This document shows positions 19,918-24,237 of a stretch of 24,237 nt of DNA, one piece after another (the stretch's first letter is position 1; each line of letters starts with the position of its first letter). The stretch is taken from assembly GCA_024364805.1 (NCBI GenBank), contig CM044524.1, positions 60,812,886 through 60,837,122 on the forward strand. The letters are read 5' to 3'. The DNA is from Euprymna scolopes. Taxonomy: Eukaryota; Mollusca; Cephalopoda; Sepiida; Sepiolidae. The position numbers were made by a program, and so were the translations under genes. Under the pieces are notes generated by a model, which did not search any database, was not told the origin of the DNA, and saw only the letters and a list, made by a program, of their open reading frames with translations.

Positions 19918-20372
19918 TCTATAATATAAATCTCACTTGTCTGTTTAAATGCATGTATGTATGTATGTATGTATGAATGTATTATGCTTTAAACTTTTAC
20001 CAGATGTGACATATTTTCACTACATCGGTATCGTTTTGAACTCGACCCTTTGGGCGACAGATATAAAAAAATTGGCTAAAAATTTGAATTAATTCACCCT
20101 CAACTGGGAACTTTTTTACACGGAAGGGTCGTTTTTTTCGCCGATATTTTCGAAAGACATCTTCTTTTCTCAATACACTAACCCTTATTTAAACCTACGT
20201 CACTTTTTAGTTTCATCATGAAGGCAACGGCGAATACAACACGTTTTTTTCATGTTCTTTTCCTTCTTCGCGGTACGGGTTCGAGTCTGCCTGCCCTTTT
20301 TTTCTTTTTCTTTTTCTTTTTCGCTCAACACATACCTCCAAAATAGTGGTCAAAGCCGGGCATCCAGGCTTG
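19918..20372 (+). mobile_element. Helitron-like non-autonomous element, unit 2
   Basis: This 455-bp unit is homologous to unit 1 along its length. It starts TCTATAATATAAATCTC immediately after the CTAG of unit 1 and ends CCAGGCTTG followed by T. The terminal CTRR is therefore altered to CTTG. It carries a (ATGT)n expansion near 19953-19976 and a (CTTTTT)n expansion near 20300-20326, which account for its extra length. Divergence between the units indicates the tandem pair is not recent. Confidence 0.5.
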
Positions 20373-21644
20373 TATTCAATAAACGAAACAGGTATGAAAA
20401 AAAACTGTCGCATCGCATCTTTAATTCTTGATTCCAAAGTAAACCACAATCCGATACATATGATCAATTGTAAACCATGTGTAAAATACAAACATTATGG
20501 TTTGAAGATTGAATGGAAATTCGATGGATTTTGCTTAATTAGTTGTTAATGAGCATGCACCAAATTTAATGCAAATATAAAATATGTTCATTTAAAGATG
20601 GCAATTTTGTAGCCGTATCATTTCTTTCCAACGCACTTAAAATACCCAAAATAAAAATGTATTTAGAGTAAGCACATATAATAATGTTGTACAGATATTG
20701 TCAACATTTCACAACATATGTAAGTTTCCTCGCAGGTGTAACTTCTTTCACACTAACTTCCACGAAAGATTTCTCATCTTTACGTAAAAGACCGCTGTGC
20801 AAAACCTTAAAATATACTAGCAGGCCAGTAACCGTTGCCCAGTCGTGAAACACGGGTAATTATTACCCTTTAACTCATGCAAAAGCTGAAAGCTGTTTTC
20901 TCTAAGCAGTTCACTGCAGTTTACTTCTTGTAAGTTACAAAAATACTCGAGCTGAGATCGAAACAAAAACCTAATGACGGTGAGTCAAGTCGATTATACT
21001 AACTTGATAACATTTGTACAAAAGTGTCTTCCAACCTACTTATTTTTTATATAAACCATCTGTGATGTTTAACGTTCGCGTATGCGTACTTGTGAAACAG
21101 ATGACAAGCTGATAAAAATCAGGTGACCCTCCCACCACCACCGCATAATAATTTGCTCAATTCTGATTCCTTAGCCGCTCGTTTTACCGGATGAAACTAT
21201 ATATAAAATTTAAATAAAAAAAGTGTATAATTTAATACGTGTACTCACACACACATTCTCATATTTATAGATATATAGATTAATAAATTAAGGAATGGTT
21301 TCTATATAGGGGAATGTAAAACTGCATACAATATTTAATTTATATAAATAGTTGACTACCTGTAACCCATTGGACCACTATATTATATAGATAGCTATAG
21401 AATAGTGAGTATACAGAATGAATGTAAAACGCGCTAAAATTGAATGCTCGCGCGTGCGAAAACCATCCTTGCGAGCAGTGAAAATAATACGGATTACATT
21501 GCATGATAAACAAGCATGTCCGTTATATTAAATGTAAAATCGGTTATATAGATGTTACGTTAAAAAATAAAATAATGAAAAGAAAGAATACAAACAGGGA
21601 CTGTGCATAGCACATGACCAACCTAGTGATTTTTGTGTATAACA

Positions 21645-21647
<3 letters not shown>
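20373..21647. other. Unassigned AT-rich DNA
   Basis: No gene is recognised. A 7-bp inverted repeat TGCTCGC / GCGAGCA (21445-21451 and 21471-21477) brackets a CG-rich 19-base loop in otherwise AT-rich DNA. Confidence 0.5.

Positions 21648-21704
<57 letters not shown>
21648..21704. repeat. (TA)n microsatellite
   Basis: This is an uninterrupted TA run of about 57 bases. Confidence 0.95.
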
Positions 21705-21707
<3 letters not shown>

Positions 21708-22000
21708 CCTCGCGCGAAAGAGCAGGACACAAGGTGTCTTTAAAAATAATTATAATAATAAGATCACAATAACAAATACTTTCGGTCGCGAAGACTCCTA
21801 TTGACACTAACCACTTATACAGCCTTTTGAAATGTTTATCTTTATTTTTCTCGTCATCGTCTGAATATATTGAATGAAAACTATATGAAATATGTTCCTT
21901 ATTAAATTGTAAAGATTTTCTATTCTGAAAGAAGTTTAAAACATTTAATCTAAAAAAGTTATTTTAAAGTTTTGTTAAAAAAAAATCTGATTTTCTCATT

Positions 22001-22160
22001 ATTCAGACATGTATGACAAAGAGGGGCTTGAAAAAACGAGTTGGGGTGTGAGGAGAAATACAAACTGAAGCAGAGAGAATATTCAGACCTGTAATAATAC
22101 AATGAGGGAGTTTCAAAAATGAGGTGAGGTGTGAGGAGAAATACAAACTTAAATAGAAAG
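22001..22160. repeat. 80-bp tandem duplication
   Basis: Two units start ATTCAGAC.TGTA at 22001 and 22081. They share G.GGTGTGAGGAGAAATACAAA and TTTGAAA/TTTCAAA-like middles, with moderate divergence. The period is 80 bp with two units. No gene overlaps. Confidence 0.8.
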
Positions 22161-22429
22161 TAGGGTTTTTTTTATAAATACATGACAAAACCACATTCAT
22201 TATTTTGTTGGCGACAGGACGGTCTGCAGTGTGAAAGACGATCCCGACCCCATGCATATAATGGTGGATGTATTTAATGGTAGAGGAATGGAAAAGACGA
22301 GAGGTCGCATAATGAAGACGAAAATATACCGTTATATATCAACGAAATGAATGCAATTTATTTGCATAAATATACAGAAAAGAGTGATAAAAAGAATAAG
22401 AGTTCATTGTAAGATGAGTAACGTAACTT
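22161..22429. other. Unassigned DNA with an octamer-like motif
   Basis: No gene is recognised. ATTTGCAT, the octamer bound by POU factors, occurs at about 22360 within TTTATTTGCATAAAT. Alone it is not evidence of regulation. Confidence 0.35.
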
Positions 22430-23780
22430 GCGGTTGACTGGCTAGTCAGGACGCGGCGGTGGCTCATGACCCCACCGGAGCTGTGTTTGTCACATCTTGA
22501 CTGCTTGAAAGTCCAGTGCAAAAGAGGAAGAAATATGGGGAACATGCAGTGACGTAGGTCGCTCTTCTGAGTTAAAGGGCGACAATCGTGTTAGGCTGAG
22601 AGTTTTCGACTCCCATAATACTCCCTTAGAGAAAAGAAAATTGGAGAAAAAGCATGCATATATATGTTTGCGAGTGTGTCCACTTTATAGACAACAAGAG
22701 AGATGTTTTTTTTATTTATTAAGTCGACGGGTGTAAAGATAGAGTTGCGACGTTAACGGATATCAGGAAAAAAAGGTGTGCAAACTTGTACAACTGTGGA
22801 ATGGTCACAGGAATGATGTTATGAGTTTGGGTGCAAGTGTTGCGGTCATAGACTATATTGCGACAGAGTCTATGAAGCGTGTGCAAGGGTCAGCACGATG
22901 GGTTGAAGTTGGTTCGCGTTGGTCGCGAATGTGTCGACTACACGCTTACGGTCACAAGTGGGTCTGCGCGGAAATTTGTCCGTCCGTAGAGAGCGGTGTC
23001 AACGTTGTTCAGGTGCTCGGGCGTACTCAGTGGGTCGGTACGGTCTGAACGTCCAGGATAAGTGTATCAGTGTGCATGATGCAGCTTTCTCCTGTTAGCT
23101 GGAGAACTTCGGTGAGGTGAGGTGAATCGTTGTGAAATCCAGGAGTGTACAGTGCTTGGTGAACATCTTTGTGTTGGTTGTCGCGTTTGTTGCTAAAAAA
23201 GGTTGATATCCTGTGAGGTATTGCTGGAAAGGGTTGATAAGCCGTGGAGAGGCTTGATGCGCGTAACATTACGCTGGAGAGGCTTGTTGTCGCTTTTTCC
23301 TTTCCATAATTGTGGAAAACTGAGTTGAAATAGCGTGAGAGTTGCTATTTGAGTTTTGCAGTGGGTTTGTTGCCACACGTTCTCCATGATGAAATCGAAA
23401 GCTGAAATAATTTTTTTATATTCGCACATGGCAAAAGAAATATTTCGGTAAAGTGAAGAAGGTTTAAAGTTTTGATACGTAGCTAAAACGCGTGTGTGAC
23501 GGAATGTTTTGAGACTTCGTCGTCCACAGCAAAATCCATACATAAAACGCGTGCGTGATGGTATGTTTGTTAGACTTCGTCATCCACAGCAAAATTCATA
23601 CATAATTTCTGGCGTTGAAAATATGTGGAAAACACGTTGAAATTGCCATTGAAGTTTTTAGGAACCTCGTTCAAATAAGGAATTAATTTTCGTTCGTTGT
23701 AGCAGTGGATGCATGCCGCTGCAGTTACGTCTGCGCTATAGTGTGACGTTCGTTCGTTTCAGGTACTCATTACATGTGCG
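22430..23780 (+). promoter_or_regulatory. CpG- and G/T-enriched region, possible promoter or non-coding exon
   Basis: CpG dinucleotides are frequent here, for example GGTTCGCGTTGGTCGCGAAT and the segments around 22760-23045. The plus strand is visibly richer in G and T than in A and C. The rest of the window is CpG-poor and AT-rich. Such contrast is seen at unmethylated promoters and transcribed 5' regions. No protein is recognised. Open segments at 22776-23048 (plus) and 23193-23543 (minus) have no motif and the second runs through repeats. A GTGGAGAGGCTTG-like unit recurs near 23240 and 23275. Confidence 0.3.
23485..23603. repeat. 59/60-bp tandem duplication
   Basis: Two adjacent units, 23485-23543 and 23544-23603, both start AAAACGCGTG.GTGA.GG and end CCACAGCAAAAT.CATACAT. 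They differ at a handful of positions and one indel. Confidence 0.92.
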
Positions 23781-23818
23781 TAATCATGTCTCTTTGTGCG
23801 AAGTGTTCCTCGGCTGAG
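23763..23818 (+). CDS. Candidate first coding exon (very short), speculative
   Basis: CGTTCGTTCGTTTCAG is an acceptor ending at 23762. An ATG at 23786 opens MSLCAKCSSAE, then GAG|GTAAAC gives a donor at 23819. C-x2-C recalls the start of a zinc ribbon, but eleven residues cannot establish a family. Reading through, the frame is open for 36 codons to a TGA. Its position just past the CpG-rich region fits a start exon, which is inference. Confidence 0.15.
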
Positions 23819-24237
23819 GTAAACAAGAACTGGTCCTCGGAAAACAGTTTGTTGAACAAACTGATTATTAAGAATGAAGGCAACAGGAAAATTTGACCTT
23901 TCACGTTCTCGAGATCATATTTTGCTTCGATTATGACGGAGAACAGAATAAAAAAAAATGAGTTAAATTACGCGAAAAGAACGTCCAAGAATATTTCAGG
24001 GAGCGCGTTATATTCAGGACGGCATTAAAATTATTTGTCTCGATTGGATTATAACTGAAATGTGAATCGTTTGCGAGACGAATCGAAATGTTCGTGAAAA
24101 TAATAGTCCGTTGGTATCGTCGAAATTCTAACGTACATCGTTATTCAAAGATACGCTTCGTTACAAAAAATGTGAAGATAATAATGTCTATATTTTGTTA
24201 AGTGCGTGAATATAGATAAAACTTATTGTTCTCTTTT
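23819..24237. other. Unassigned DNA to window end
   Basis: No gene is recognised. CpG remains moderately frequent (GAACGTCC, GCGCG, GCGAGACGAATCG) before AT-rich sequence resumes near 24170. Confidence 0.4.

Noticed and set aside
19736-19924. 62-codon plus-strand open segment in repeat unit 1
   Set aside because: The corresponding frame is not kept in repeat unit 2, so the segment is noncoding repeat sequence.
22776-23048. 90-codon plus-strand open segment in the CpG-rich block
   Set aside because: It has no recognisable motif. Its Trp/Val/Arg-rich composition follows from G/T-rich DNA. It was kept only as part of the regional description.
23193-23543. 116-codon minus-strand open segment, one of the longest outside the LINEs
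   Set aside because: It runs through a local direct repeat and the first unit of the 59-bp tandem duplication. It shows no motif and no splice borders of note. Chance openness is more likely on the strand opposite a G/T-rich sequence.
1-24237. CRISPR arrays, operons, prophage or LTR-retrovirus-type elements
   Set aside because: No regularly spaced repeats, bacterial gene organisation, paired long terminal repeats or capsid or envelope-type coding regions were recognised.

Overview
The window looks like AT-rich, intron- and repeat-dominated metazoan DNA. It has no operons, ribosome-binding sites or dense long ORFs. Instead it holds 5'-truncated non-LTR retrotransposons, microsatellites, a U6 snRNA-like sequence and a few short open segments flanked by splice-site consensus. 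The LINE type and overall texture suggest a mollusc, possibly a coleoid cephalopod such as an octopus. That identification rests on recall of family resemblance and was not tested.

Layout, left to right. Bases 1-87 are microsatellite. Bases 88-2650 are mostly unassigned AT-rich sequence with one member (2013-2168) of a dispersed repeat pair. Bases 2650-4441 are a jockey/CR1-group LINE with a recognisable reverse transcriptase and C-terminal region. A second, short 3'-end copy of the same family lies tail-to-tail with it at 4988-5176. Bases 5177-7695 are mostly unassigned, with a diverged direct repeat. Bases 7696-7945 carry an A36 run, a TA repeat and a U6 snRNA-like sequence, followed by a retroposon-like tail ending in an AAAC repeat at 8043. 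On the minus strand at 8258-8693 is a putative terminal exon with a membrane span. Bases 8781-10430 hold an older, heavily damaged LINE relative.

From 10431 to 14002 little can be assigned. Between 14003 and 18276 four plus-strand segments, each with splice-like borders, read as compatible exons of one unrecognised gene (14003-14148, 14799-14896, 15889-16010, 17984-18276). An AATAAA follows at 18400. A competing minus-strand exon candidate (14884-14993) is phase-compatible with the membrane-span exon at 8693. The last plus-strand intron contains an antisense LINE C-terminal scrap and the second copy of the dispersed repeat.

Bases 19497-20372 are two head-to-tail repeat units whose ends have Helitron form (A|TC...CTAG|T). 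The right end (about 22430-23780) is visibly richer in CpG and in G/T than the rest. It contains a tandem duplication and may be a promoter or non-coding first-exon region. No complete, confidently named host protein gene is present. The exon models are hypotheses that RNA data would settle.
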